DNA from: an uncultured Pseudomonadota bacterium
GTDB taxonomy: Bacteria > Myxococcota_A > Bradymonadia > Bradymonadales > GCA-2716585
Assembly (NCBI GenBank): GCA_937123825.1
Contig: CAKZKQ010000287.1
Coordinates: 1-64,000 of the forward strand
Length of the DNA: 64,000 bases
Direction: 5' to 3'
The translations under genes were made by a program, and so were the position numbers. This document shows positions 45,979-58,668 of this stretch, one piece after another. Position 1 is the stretch's first letter; the number at the start of each line of letters is the position of its first letter. The notes beneath the pieces were generated by a model. That model made no database searches and was not told where the DNA came from. It saw nothing but the letters and a program-made list of their open reading frames with translations.

Positions 45979-48225
45979 ATGGGACGCATCCCCGAAAACA
46001 TCATCAGCGACGTGCTCGACCGAGCCGACATGCTCCAGATCATTGGGGAGTACGTCCGGCTCAAGCGCGCAGGCCGCAATTATAAGGGTCTGTGCCCTTT
46101 TCACGGCGAAAAAACACCCAGCTTCACCGTCAGCCCCGACCAGGGGTTCTTCAAATGTTTTGGCTGCGGGGCCGGCGGGACGCTCTATTCGTTCTTGATG
46201 CAGATCGAGGGCTGGTCCTTCCCCGAGGCGGTGCGGCATGTGGCTGGCCGCGTGGGCATCGAGGTCCCCGAACTCAAACGCGAAGACGCCGACAAGGCAC
46301 GCGCCCGGCGCAAGGCCCGCGACCGTTACCAGCACATCATGGGCCTGGCACAGCAGTGGTTTGAGGCCAACATGTGGAAGGGCCCCTGGGATATCCCCAG
46401 GGAGTATCTCAAGGGGCGCGGCGTCGATGAAGAGGCCGCCAGAGCATTTGGTCTGGGCTACGCGCCTGAGGGTTGGAGCGGCTTGCTCGACAACCTCAAA
46501 AAACACAACATTTCCCCCAAAGCCATCGAAGAAGCCGGGCTCGTCGTCCCCGGCCAGCGCGGACACTATGATCGTTTCCGCGATCGGATCATTTTTCCCG
46601 TCGTCGACATCTGGGGCAAGACGCTGGCCTTTGGAGGCCGCCGCCTCAACGACGACCCCGAGGCCAAGATCGGCGCCAAATACATCAACTCGCCCGAGAC
46701 CGCCTTTTACACCAAGGGCTCGGAGCTCTACGGGCTGGCGGCCACCAAGCGCGCCATCCGCGCCGAGGGCTCGGCGCTGCTGGTCGAGGGCAACTTTGAT
46801 GTCGTGACGCTCTACGCCAAGGGCGTTCAGAACGCGGTGGCCCCCATGGGCACGGCATTGACTGAGCGTCAGGTCAGGCTTCTTGCCCGCTACACCAAAC
46901 GGGCCTATGTGGCCTTTGACGGCGACAAAGCCGGTCAAGCGGCCATCCTCAAGGCGCTGCCCATGCTCATGGCGCACAACTTTGATGCGCGGGTGGTGGC
47001 CATGCCTCCGGGGGAAGACCCCGACAGTCTGATCCAGAAACACGGGCAGGAGGCGCTCACCGAGGCCATTGAACGCGCGCGTCCCATTGTCGCCTACGCG
47101 CTCGACGGCATCATCAACCCGCTCATCGGTGCCCCCATTGAAGAGCGCATCGCCGGGATCAACGACGCCGCCGAGGTCATGCGCCATGTGGACAACCGCA
47201 TGGTCTGGCAACACTACACCGCCGAGATGGCCAGGCGCCTTGATGTGCCGCCCAAAGAGGTCGAGCGGGCCCTGCGAAACCACAAAGCCCGCGCTGAGCG
47301 CAAAGAAAAACAGCGGGCTCAAAACAGCGCCCGCACCCAACAGCCCAGACAAGAGCACTCCTCCAACCAGCGCCGACCCCAGCAAAACAGAAAACCGGCC
47401 GCCCCCCAACAACAACGCCCTCAACAGAACGCCCCGGCCGCAAACCATCAAAGGCGCAGGCCCCCTGCTGGACCGCCTTCAGGTCCCAGCGGACCACAAG
47501 CCCCTCCGCCCATGGACAACGCGCCGCCTCCAGGCGCCATGGGACCCGGGCTTGACGGACCACCGCCATGGGGACCTCCGCCAGAGATGGACGGGCCGCC
47601 GCCGGAGGCCTTTGGCCCGCCCAGCGACATGGACATGGCCATGAACATGGGGGCGCCGACCGATGGCTTCCCCTCATCAGGGCCCCCGATGTCGGACGGC
47701 GGCTCAGCGCCGGCTTTTTTGGAAGCGGAACAAGAGGTCGCACCCACGGTGCGGACCAGGATCCCCCGACTCGAAGGCCAATGTCTTCAGTTGCTGGTGG
47801 ATCTGCCCGATCGTTTTGCCGAGTTTTTTGCCGAGGGGTGCTGTCAGTTGTTGACTGATGAGCGCCTGGTTCATTTGCTTGAGCGAGTCCACGAACGCCT
47901 CAAAGAAGGTGAAAAAGGCCCGCAATACGCGCTGGTGGCCCAGCAACTGGGCGAAGAACTGGGGGATCAGGCCTTTTTCCAGCAGATCTCGGCGCTCCTG
48001 GTCGCCGAGCGGCCTTACAATGAGGTCAACATTGAGCAGAATTATCTCGATGTGATCACTCGGATGCAGATGCGTTGGATTGAGGAAGAGGAAAAGAACA
48101 TCGCCCGTCAGATGCGGACTGTGGATACCCGCAGCCCGGATCTTATTAAGATGTTGATGCGCAAGCGAGAATTGGATCAACTGCGCGCGGAACTCGACAC
48201 GCGCCTGCAGCGCAAGAAAGGATAA
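45979..48225 (+). CDS. dnaG: DNA primase
   Basis: 748 residues. Synthesises RNA primers at the replication fork. N-terminal CHC2 zinc finger: CPFHGEKTPSF followed by CFGCGAGG. TOPRIM/catalytic domain: EGNFDVVTLYAKGVQNAVAPMG and VAFDGDKAGQAA. Residues about 430-570 form a Pro/Gln/Ala-rich linker, longer than usual, with PPGPSGPQAPP-like repeats. The C-terminal DnaB-binding region is helical. ATG 45979 has GAGG 9 bases upstream; 45958 is an alternative. rpoD follows, as in the classic primase-sigma operon. Confidence 0.95.
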   Translation: MGRIPENIISDVLDRADMLQIIGEYVRLKRAGRNYKGLCPFHGEKTPSFTVSPDQGFFKCFGCGAGGTLYSFLMQIEGWSFPEAVRHVAGRVGIEVPELKREDADKARARRKARDRYQHIMGLAQQWFEANMWKGPWDIPREYLKGRGVDEEAARAFGLGYAPEGWSGLLDNLKKHNISPKAIEEAGLVVPGQRGHYDRFRDRIIFPVVDIWGKTLAFGGRRLNDDPEAKIGAKYINSPETAFYTKGSELYGLAATKRAIRAEGSALLVEGNFDVVTLYAKGVQNAVAPMGTALTERQVRLLARYTKRAYVAFDGDKAGQAAILKALPMLMAHNFDARVVAMPPGEDPDSLIQKHGQEALTEAIERARPIVAYALDGIINPLIGAPIEERIAGINDAAEVMRHVDNRMVWQHYTAEMARRLDVPPKEVERALRNHKARAERKEKQRAQNSARTQQPRQEHSSNQRRPQQNRKPAAPQQQRPQQNAPAANHQRRRPPAGPPSGPSGPQAPPPMDNAPPPGAMGPGLDGPPPWGPPPEMDGPPPEAFGPPSDMDMAMNMGAPTDGFPSSGPPMSDGGSAPAFLEAEQEVAPTVRTRIPRLEGQCLQLLVDLPDRFAEFFAEGCCQLLTDERLVHLLERVHERLKEGEKGPQYALVAQQLGEELGDQAFFQQISALLVAERPYNEVNIEQNYLDVITRMQMRWIEEEEKNIARQMRTVDTRSPDLIKMLMRKRELDQLRAELDTRLQRKKG

Positions 48226-48631
48226 GATGACATCAACCGGAGCACTCTGGTTGGTGTATGGTGGACAAAAAGGTGCTCTCAGGGTGCCTGTGGATGAAAA
48301 ATCTGAAGGAAGGATGCAGATTGTGCCGGGAAAAGCACGCCCGGACTTTGACATACAATGTAAATGGAGAAATACAAGGTTCTTCTGGCCGGTTGCTCAT
48401 GGGCCTTGGCCAGAAGTACCGCCAGGCGAGGCTGTTGCAGGCACGTTCGGGACCAAACTGACGCAGAGGTCACCGAAACCGAAGGGAGAGTGTGCATGCA
48501 CAGCCGGGGTATAAGCTGCGCCCCATGATCGCAGCGGCCTGGTCCAATGGGCCCCCACCAACGGCAGCGACGCCGTGGAGAGCCAGGGGGAGGCCCCTAG
48601 ACCTGCAGTAGAATGGCTCAAGGAGCGCTTG
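48226..48631. other. dnaG-rpoD intergenic region with candidate promoter
   Basis: No gene here. TTGACA at 48348-48353 is followed at 17 bp by AATACA (48371-48376), a fair sigma70-type candidate for rpoD. The rest is unassigned. Confidence 0.4.
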
Positions 48632-50427
<1,796 letters not shown>

Positions 50428-50431
<4 letters not shown>

Positions 50432-51243
50432 ACGCCCAGGCTGCGCTGACCATCGCCGGCGCCCGCATCCAATACGGCACCAGCCGCTCGGCGGTCGAAG
50501 TGGTCCGCGGCGTGGACTTGACCGTTCACCACGGTGAAATGGTGGGCCTGCTTGGCCCAAACGGCGCCGGCAAAAGCACCCTGCTGCGCTTCATCGTCGG
50601 CCCCGAAGCGCTCACCGGGGCCACCACCACAGGCCAACTCCTCTTTGACGGCCTGCCCCCTGGCGCCGACCCCCGCTTGCGCGCACGGCACATCGCCTAC
50701 CTCCCCCAGCACCTCCCCACAGACCTGGACCTGAGCGTCGAGGAAGTCGTGCGCCTTGGCCGATACCCACACACGGGACTTTTTGGCGGCGGCGGCCCCG
50801 ACGAAGACGCCATTGTGGACAAAGCGCTGGAGCGCTGCGAAGTCACCCACCTGCGCCATCGCCCCACCCGAGCGCTGTCGGGCGGCGAGCGCCAGCGGGC
50901 CTTCCTGGCCTCGGCGCTGGCACAGCAAACCCCAGTGCTGCTTTTGGATGAACCCACCAGCGCGCTGGACATCCGCCACGGGCTGGCGCTGGTCGAACTG
51001 CTCCAAGAACACATCCAAAGCGCCAGCGCCGCCGCCGTTGTCCTGGCCACCCACGACCTCAACCTCGCCGCGCGCCACTGCTCGCGCCTTGTCCTGATGC
51101 ATAAGGGGCGCGTTGTGGCAGACGGCGATCCTTGGGACGTGCTCCACCCAGACCACCTGCGCCAGGTCTACGGCATCGAGGCGCACCTGCGCGACGAAGG
51201 CGGCCTTCCGCTGGTTGTCCCCACCGGGAGGGCCAGAAAGTGA
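50428..51243 (+). CDS. ABC transporter ATP-binding protein, FecE/BtuD type
   Basis: 271 residues. ATPase of an iron-siderophore/cobalamin-class importer: Walker [11 protein letters not shown]-loop [20 protein letters not shown], signature [17 protein letters not shown], Walker [13 protein letters not shown], switch [12 protein letters not shown] and the family [13 protein letters not shown] ending. TTG start overlaps the rpoD stop; the permease follows with a GTGA overlap. The substrate is not determined by sequence. Confidence 0.92.
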
Positions 51244-52235
51244 CTCGTTCCGGACCGGTGACCACGGCATCCATGGCCGCTTTGGCGGTCTGCTCCATTG
51301 GACTCACGCCGCTCATCGGCGCCGTGCCTTTGGAGTTGTCCCAGGTCTGGGCGTCGGAACCGGTCGCTTCCGAGATCTTCTGGCAGCTTCGCTTGCCGCG
51401 CGTGTTGCTGGCCGCGTTGGCGGGCGCTGCGCTGGCCGCGTCGGGCGCCACGTTCCAGGCCATCTTCCGCAACGATTTGGCCACGCCCTACACCCTGGGC
51501 ATCGCTTCAGGCGCCAGCCTGGGGGCCGTCATCGCCATCCATCTGGGTTTGGGGGTCTTGTGGTGGGGCATCAGCGCCTTGCCTGTGGCGGCGTTTGCAG
51601 GGGCGCTGGCAGTGATCGCGGCGGTTTTTGGTATTGGCCGGGCGCTGGGGCGCCATCTGGACACCGCCACTTTGCTCCTGACCGGGGTCACCATCAGCTT
51701 TCTGTGCTCCGCGCTGATCCTCCTGCTTCAATACCTCAGCGACATGACCGGCACCCAGCGCATGATCCGCTGGATGATGGGGGGGCTGGACACGGTCGGT
51801 TACCAGTCGCTGCTCCAGTGCGTCCCTGCGGTGGCCCTGGGTGGTGCCTGGCTGATGGCCCGCGCCCCAGTGCTCGATCACCTCTTGAGCGGCGACGCGC
51901 TGGCCGCCTCCCGGGGCATCCAGGTCCGCAAAGAACGCGTCGGCATGCTCCTGGCTGCCTCACTGATGACCGGCTCGGTCATTTCCCTGACGGGGCCCAT
52001 TGGGTTTGTCGGCTTGATCGTCCCCCACGCCATCAAACGCCTGACCGGCCCCAGACACCGCTGGTCCATTCCGGCCAGCGCCCTGGGCGGGGCCGCTTTT
52101 TTGCCATTGTGCGACACCGCAGCGCGCGTTTGGATCGCCCCAGCAGAGATCCCTGTGGGTGTGTTGACGGCTTTGCTCGGCGCCCCATTTTTTTTGACCA
52201 TCCTGGTCAAATCGTCCCGCACGCGTTCCATGTGA
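51240..52235 (+). CDS. FecCD/BtuC-type ABC transporter permease
   Basis: 331 residues, about nine to ten membrane segments. Family hallmarks: RLPRVLLAALAGAALAASGATFQAIFRNDLATPYTLGIASGASLGA, LLTGVTISFLCSAL, IRWMMGGLDTVGYQSL, GPIGFVGLIVPHAIKRLTGPRHR and PAEIPVGVLTALLGAPFFLTIL. GTG start overlaps the ATPase stop, with GGGAGG 8 bases upstream. The longer ORF upstream of 51240 is a shadow. No periplasmic binding-protein gene is in this window. Confidence 0.92.
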   Translation: MTRSGPVTTASMAALAVCSIGLTPLIGAVPLELSQVWASEPVASEIFWQLRLPRVLLAALAGAALAASGATFQAIFRNDLATPYTLGIASGASLGAVIAIHLGLGVLWWGISALPVAAFAGALAVIAAVFGIGRALGRHLDTATLLLTGVTISFLCSALILLLQYLSDMTGTQRMIRWMMGGLDTVGYQSLLQCVPAVALGGAWLMARAPVLDHLLSGDALAASRGIQVRKERVGMLLAASLMTGSVISLTGPIGFVGLIVPHAIKRLTGPRHRWSIPASALGGAAFLPLCDTAARVWIAPAEIPVGVLTALLGAPFFLTILVKSSRTRSM

Positions 52236-52307
52236 TCGGCGCACAAACGCCAGTGGCGTTGGAGTTGCGGTTTGGCGTGTGAATGGGGGGGGTTGGGTGG
52301 GGGAACG

Positions 52308-52326
52308 GGTGCCAGACACCCTGACC
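52308..52326 (+). repeat. REP-like repeat
   Basis: GGTGCCAGACACCCTGACC; inverted relative to the copy at 52349, spacing about 25 bp: a REPIN-type pair. Confidence 0.9.
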
Positions 52327-52348
52327 GATCCCCTTTGACACGGGGTTT

Positions 52349-52377
52349 GTAAGGGTGTCTGGCACCTTTACAATCCT
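52349..52377 (-). repeat. REP-like repeat, full-length copy
   Basis: TGTAAGGGTGTCTGGCACC followed by TTTACAATCC, the same right flank as the copy at 16311. Confidence 0.9.
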
Positions 52378-52470
52378 CCAGTTCGACATCCAACCCCCAG
52401 CCCTCCCACTTCAAAACCCCCCAATTGGGTGTGCACACGCCAACACCAACCACAAGAGTTTCCAAACGTT

Positions 52471-52500
52471 GTCGGGGTGTCTGGCACCCTTACAAACCCC
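52471..52500 (-). repeat. REP-like repeat
   Basis: GTCGGGGTGTCTGGCACCC followed by TTACAAACCCC. Perfect core; right flank is the inverted-repeat arm. Confidence 0.9.
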
Positions 52501-52504
52501 GTGA

Positions 52505-54262
<1,758 letters not shown>

Positions 54263-54317
54263 GCCCTCGCAAGCCCGCTGCGACCTCTTTGCGGTGGCCC
54301 CCTCAAGAGCCATCGCC

Positions 54318-54343
54318 CCCCTGACCATGGCCATTGTCAGGGG
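54318..54343 (+). terminator. hairpin after pyrG
   Basis: CCCCTGAC (54318-54325) and GTCAGGGG (54336-54343) enclose an inner ATGGCCAT palindrome. A TTGACA at 54357-54362 just downstream may belong to a promoter for the lptA gene, but no clear -10 was found. Confidence 0.6.
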
Positions 54344-54578
54344 TGGGCGAAAGTGCTTGACAAATCCGCAAAGAACCCCTTAGCAAGCAGCATACCAAAT
54401 TTGCCCAGACCCCCTTTACTTGCCCTCTAACCTGCATTATATTGGTTTCAGTGGCGCGCCACCCTGATCAACACTGAAGCCTTGAAGGTGTGGTCGAAAT
54501 CCTTGTCACAAAAGTGTCATGAGGGTCATTCGATCAAAGGGTTTTCTCTGCCCAGCGGGCAGGTGTGGGGTTCTCTAC

Positions 54579-55097
54579 ATGCTCATCGGTGTTTCGAACA
54601 AAAAAACGGGTCGCAAGCTGCGCCTGGGGTTGCTGACAACGGCAGCGCTCGGGTCCCTGGCGGTCAGTGTTTTTTGGACAGAGGCCGGGGCGCAAGAGAC
54701 CAAAAACGCGGTCGAGATCAAGGCAAAAGAGCTTGTCTCTTCCCAGGAAGAAGGCGTCCGTTGGTCTGGCAAAGTGGTGCTGCGCCATGGCGAGCTGGAG
54801 CTGCGTACAGACACGCTCCAGCAAGGTCCTGCGCAGACACAAAAGTGGCAGGCCTCCGGCAAAGTCCACGTGTCATGGCAATCGCACTTTGCCACAGGAC
54901 AAGCGGCGACCTACCGGGCCGATGACGGGCTCCTGGAGCTGACGGGCCCGGTGAGGTTGTGGCAAGGCGACCAACGCCTTGAGGCCAAGAGCGCCACTTT
55001 GGACCTCAAAGCATCCAAGTGGACCATTCAATCCCCCCGTGGTCGTGTGATGTGGCCGGGCGGACGAGGGGGACAAGACAATGAGGCTGCCCCATGA
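54579..55097 (+). CDS. lptA: LptA/OstA-like LPS transport protein
   Basis: 172 residues. Signal peptide (basic NKKTGRKLR, hydrophobic LGLLTTAALGSLAVSVF, then AGAQE) followed by an OstA-like beta module: IKAKELVSSQEEGVRWSGKVVLRHGELELRTDTLQ, GKVHVSW, GQAATYRADDGLLELTGPVRLWQGDQRLEAKSATLDL. It likely bridges the periplasm for lipopolysaccharide. The frame is open to 54519; M at 54579 gives the better signal peptide, but its ribosome site is weak. rpoN follows; lptB, usual between them, is absent. Confidence 0.8.
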   Translation: MLIGVSNKKTGRKLRLGLLTTAALGSLAVSVFWTEAGAQETKNAVEIKAKELVSSQEEGVRWSGKVVLRHGELELRTDTLQQGPAQTQKWQASGKVHVSWQSHFATGQAATYRADDGLLELTGPVRLWQGDQRLEAKSATLDLKASKWTIQSPRGRVMWPGGRGGQDNEAAP

Positions 55098-55149
55098 CGG
55101 TGCAAAGAGGGCGGCGGCCACATGACAGGTTGAAGTTGAGGTAGTCTTC

Positions 55150-56655
55150 ATGGCGATGGAATTGAAACAGCACCTAAAGATGTCCCAGCAGCTGCGCATG
55201 ACGCCGCAGCTACAGCAGGCCATCAAGCTGTTGCAGTTGTCCCGGATGGAGCTGGCCAACCTGGTTGCCCAGGAAATGGTGGAGAACCCCGCGCTTGAGG
55301 AGTTCTCCGAAAATCAGGAAGCCGCAGCACAAAACACCGAAGAAGCCACCGCCACCGCAGCGCCCGCCACAGGCGACGCCGCGGCCGATGCGGCCGCAGC
55401 CGGTGACGCAGCGATCGACCCTGCCGACCCATTGCCCCCACAACTCGATGAGCTGCCCGAACGCTCCGAGATGGACCAGTGGCGCGCCTACCTGGAGAAC
55501 TCCTCCTCGCCGTTGCCCTCCAACAGCTACAAGGGGATGAACGACGACCTGCCGTCGTTGGAAGCCACCTTGAGCAAAAATGACGATCTTTATGAGCACC
55601 TGATGTGGCAGCTCAACATGACCCACCTGACCGACGATGAGCGGACGGTGGCGACCCTGGTGATCGGCAACCTGGACAACGATGGCTACCTGCGCATCGA
55701 CCTGAACGACATCGCCGAACAAGCCGAGTGCTCCTTTGAGTTCGCCGAAGAGGTCCTGGAGATCATCCAGGAGGAATTTGACCCCACCGGCGTCGGCGCC
55801 AGGAACCTCAAAGAGTGTCTCCTGATCCAGGCCCGCGTGGAGTACAACCAGAAAAAAGACCCCATCTTTGGCGTCATCGAAGACCACATCCCCAACCTGG
55901 AAAAGAAGCGCTACGACAAGATCGCCAAAGCCATGGGGCTGTCCATGGACGAGGTCATCCACGCCGCCAAGCGCATCAGCAAGATGAACCCCAGGCCCGG
56001 GCGGCTCTTCACCGACGAAGAACCCCAGTACATCACCCCCGACATCTACGTCCACAAGCTCGGCGATGAGTACGTGGCGATGATCAACGACGACGGCATC
56101 CCCAAGCTGAAGGTCTCCAACTTCTACCGAGACACGCTCACGGGCGGAGACGGCAACGAGGCCAAAAAGTACATCCAGGAAAAGGTCAAAAACGCCGCCT
56201 GGCTGATCCAGTCCATCTACCGACGCCAACGCACGATCGTCAAAGTCACCAACTCCATCATCAAGTTCCAGCGCGAATTCCTCGACAACGGCATCAGCCA
56301 CCTCAAACCGCTGGTCCTCAGAGACGTCGCCGATGACATCGGCATGCACGAATCCACCATCTCGCGTGTGACGACCAACAAATACGTCCACACACCCCAG
56401 GGGATCTTTGAGCTGAAGTTCTTCTTCAACTCCTCCATCTCCAAGGTCCACGGCGAAGACATCGCCAGCGAGGCGGTCAAAACCAAGATCAAAAAGATCA
56501 TCGATGGGGAAAACCCCAAGAAACCACTGAGCGACTCCAAGATCGTTCAGCTCCTGCGCGAAAACCACAACATCGACATCGCCAGGCGCACTGTGGCCAA
56601 ATACAGAGAGATGCTGGGCATCCTTTCCAGCACCAAACGCAAGCGGCTCTTCTAA
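55150..56655 (+). CDS. rpoN: RNA polymerase sigma-54 factor RpoN
   Basis: 501 residues. Region I activator-interacting part MELKQHLKMSQQLRMTPQLQQAIKLLQ at the N-terminus, an acidic Ala-rich region II (about 60-115), region III with core-binding and DNA-binding segments, and the RpoN box ARRTVAKYRE near the C-terminus. The HTH-like VADDIGMHESTISRVTTNKYVHTPQGIFELKFFF is classic. ATG 55150 fits the family N-terminus. It needs an enhancer-binding activator not seen in this window. Confidence 0.97.
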   Translation: MAMELKQHLKMSQQLRMTPQLQQAIKLLQLSRMELANLVAQEMVENPALEEFSENQEAAAQNTEEATATAAPATGDAAADAAAAGDAAIDPADPLPPQLDELPERSEMDQWRAYLENSSSPLPSNSYKGMNDDLPSLEATLSKNDDLYEHLMWQLNMTHLTDDERTVATLVIGNLDNDGYLRIDLNDIAEQAECSFEFAEEVLEIIQEEFDPTGVGARNLKECLLIQARVEYNQKKDPIFGVIEDHIPNLEKKRYDKIAKAMGLSMDEVIHAAKRISKMNPRPGRLFTDEEPQYITPDIYVHKLGDEYVAMINDDGIPKLKVSNFYRDTLTGGDGNEAKKYIQEKVKNAAWLIQSIYRRQRTIVKVTNSIIKFQREFLDNGISHLKPLVLRDVADDIGMHESTISRVTTNKYVHTPQGIFELKFFFNSSISKVHGEDIASEAVKTKIKKIIDGENPKKPLSDSKIVQLLRENHNIDIARRTVAKYREMLGILSSTKRKRLF

Positions 56656-56809
56656 GGGCAAGCCTGCTTGTTGAGACCAAAATTCTCGAGCCCACCGGAG
56701 CTCAAGGGCCAACCCAGCGCCCTTTCTGGTGAGCCCATAAGGAGGATCTTGAAGAGACATTCAAAAGCGCACCACAACAAAGCGCTTATCCACCACATGT
56801 TCAACCCCA

Positions 56810-56830
56810 CCCGGGGCACCGCGCCCCGGG
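56810..56830 (+). promoter_or_regulatory. GC-rich leader hairpin before hpf
   Basis: CCCGGGGC (56810-56817) and GCCCCGGG (56823-56830) with an ACCGC loop, 38 bp before the hpf ATG. It may end the rpoN transcript or act in the hpf leader. Confidence 0.5.
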
Positions 56831-56867
56831 CCATCACGACCCAAAGCGTCACCAGGAGGACTTGACG

Positions 56868-57536
56868 ATGCAAGTGACCTTCACCTTCCGTCACCTCGAC
56901 ACCTCGGATTCTCTGCGCGCCTACGCTGGCGAGAAGCTTGAGCATACCGTCAATAAGTATCTCCAATCGCCCATGGACGCCAAGGTAGTCTTCTCCGTGG
57001 AGAAGTTCTGGCACATCGCTCAGTTCAGCCTCAAGGTCCGCGGACTGACGATCAAGAGCAAGGAGAAGAGCGAGGACATGTACTCCTCGATTGACCTGGC
57101 GCTCGATAAGCTGGAGCGACAGCTGCGACGGTACAAAGACAAAATCCGCACGCGCAAGGTCCCCGGCGACGTCAAAAACAAGGAGTTCAACTACCAGGTC
57201 ATCTCGCCGAGCATCGACACAGAGGAGGCCTTCGAGGAGGAACAGGAGGCCGCCGAGCGCGGGGAGTACACCCCCAAAGAGTCCACCCCCGCGCCCGAAG
57301 AGTTCGGCTTCATGAACGTGGACCTGGGAGAGGCCGGCACCAAGGCCGGCAACCCACACGTGAAGGTCCTGCGCACCTCGGTGGCCACAGCCCCCGCCAT
57401 GACGCTGGCCGAAGCCATCATGCAGCTCGACCTGCTCAACGGCGAAGACGTCCTGGTCTTCACCAGAGTCGAAACCCAGACCATCAGCATCCTACACAGA
57501 CGCCGAGACGGGAACTACAACCTCATCGAATCCTGA
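56868..57536 (+). CDS. hpf: ribosome hibernation promoting factor, long form
   Basis: 222 residues, cytoplasmic. Long-form HPF dimerises 70S ribosomes in stationary phase. N-terminal Ribosomal_S30AE domain (VTFTFRHLDTSDSLRAYAGEKL, IDLALDKLERQLRRYKDKI) and a C-terminal dimerisation domain (PHVKVLRTSVATAPAMTLAEAIMQLDLLNGEDVLVF), with an acidic Glu-rich linker. ATG 56868 has AGGAGG 8 bases upstream; TTG at 56862 is less likely. Follows rpoN as in proteobacteria; terminator at 57591. Confidence 0.95.
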   Translation: MQVTFTFRHLDTSDSLRAYAGEKLEHTVNKYLQSPMDAKVVFSVEKFWHIAQFSLKVRGLTIKSKEKSEDMYSSIDLALDKLERQLRRYKDKIRTRKVPGDVKNKEFNYQVISPSIDTEEAFEEEQEAAERGEYTPKESTPAPEEFGFMNVDLGEAGTKAGNPHVKVLRTSVATAPAMTLAEAIMQLDLLNGEDVLVFTRVETQTISILHRRRDGNYNLIES

Positions 57537-57590
57537 TTCTCCACCAGGCGCTGCACCCACACAGCGCCGACAATGCCCGGGATCAGTCTA

Positions 57591-57628
57591 CAAAGGACCA
57601 GAAGACCGCACAGGTCTCTGGTCCTTTG
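57591..57628 (+). terminator. terminator hairpin after hpf
   Basis: CAAAGGACCAG (57591-57601), one bulged A, AGACC, loop GCACA, GGTCT, then CTGGTCCTTTG (57618-57628). A long stem with a modest T-containing tail (TCGTTTGT). It ends the hpf transcript before rapZ. Confidence 0.8.
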
Positions 57629-57777
57629 TCGTTTGTGCAACCATCACTGGCCACAACCACGCGACAGCACCCCCAAACCATCGCCAAGCAAGCCAAAGCC
57701 CTGTACCCTGGCACCACTCTGGGCTTCGACTCGACCCGGTCTGACCCAAAGGGCAGACCATCGGCACATGAGGGACT

Positions 57778-58668
57778 ATGGAGCAGGTCAACATCGTGGT
57801 CATCACAGGGCTGTCTGGCAGCGGCAAATCCACCGCCATCGACGCCCTTGAGGACCTGGGCTACTTCTGCATCGACAACCTTCCCGTGGTGCTCTTGCCC
57901 GGACTGCTGGCCACGCTCAACGAAGACGGGCGTCAGAGCGTCGCCCGGGTCGGGCTGGGCGTCGATGTGCGCGGCGGACAGTTTCTGGCGCAAGCAGAAC
58001 AGATCTTCCGACAAGTCATGGCTGAAGGCCATCACCTCGAAATCCTCTTTTTAGAAGCCGACAACGACTCCATCGTCAGACGCTTTAGCGCCACCCGACG
58101 CAAACACCCCCTGGCACACGGGGGGCGCCTGCAAGAGGGTGTCGCCGCAGAGCGCCGAGCGCTGGCCGATCTGCGTCAGATGGCGCGGACGATCATCGAC
58201 ACCAGCGATCTGACCGTTCATGACCTGCGCCGCTCCGTTGAGCGCCTCTACAACCCGGACGAAGGGGCCAGAGCGCGCAAAATGACGGTCAACGTGCTCT
58301 CTTTTGGCTTCAAACACGGCATTCCACGCGGCGCAGACCTGGTCTTCGATGTCCGATTTTTAAGCAACCCCCACTTTGTGCCCGCGCTGCGCCCACACAC
58401 CGGCCAGCGCCCCGAGGTCGCCAAGTACGTCATGGCAGACCCCAACACCGGACAATTCCTGGAGCATGTCCTGCCCATGCTGCGCTTCCTCCTGCCCCAA
58501 TACCAACAAGAGGGCAAACACTACCTGACCGTCGCCTTCGGCTGCACGGGGGGCAAGCACCGCTCGGTCGCGCTGGCCGAGCACGTCTTTGAACACATCC
58601 GCAGCCAAGACGGCGCCTCTGAATTCAAGCTCCATCACCGCGACATCTTCAGAGACACCAAGGCGTGA
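57778..58668 (+). CDS. rapZ: RapZ / RNase adapter-type nucleotide-binding protein
   Basis: 296 residues, cytoplasmic. RapZ family (YvcJ/YhbJ): Walker A GLSGSGKS at residues 11-18, EDLGYFCIDNLPVVLLP, Walker-B-like LEILFLEADNDSIVRRFSATRRKHPL, then the C-terminal domain NVLSFGFKHGIPRGADLVFDVRFLSNPHFVPALRPHTG and VAFGCTGGKHRSVALAEHV. In enterobacteria it directs small-RNA processing for cell-envelope amino sugars, and homologues bind nucleotides elsewhere. Usually linked to rpoN-hpf-ptsN. Its stop overlaps the next gene in GTGA. Confidence 0.95.
   Translation: MEQVNIVVITGLSGSGKSTAIDALEDLGYFCIDNLPVVLLPGLLATLNEDGRQSVARVGLGVDVRGGQFLAQAEQIFRQVMAEGHHLEILFLEADNDSIVRRFSATRRKHPLAHGGRLQEGVAAERRALADLRQMARTIIDTSDLTVHDLRRSVERLYNPDEGARARKMTVNVLSFGFKHGIPRGADLVFDVRFLSNPHFVPALRPHTGQRPEVAKYVMADPNTGQFLEHVLPMLRFLLPQYQQEGKHYLTVAFGCTGGKHRSVALAEHVFEHIRSQDGASEFKLHHRDIFRDTKA

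Larger units (their letters stand above)
52339..52503. repeat. 165 bp segment bounded by 19 bp perfect inverted repeats
   Basis: CACGGGGTTTGTAAGGGTG at 52339-52357 and its exact reverse complement at 52485-52503. Each arm ends inside a copy of the palindrome (cores at 52354-52366 and 52476-52488), so the structure extends the core with matching GTTTGTAAGG flanks. The interior has no reading frame. Confidence 0.85.

Noticed and set aside
52308..52503. CRISPR array
   Set aside because: The repeats are dispersed, in both orientations and with unequal spacing; no cas genes are nearby.
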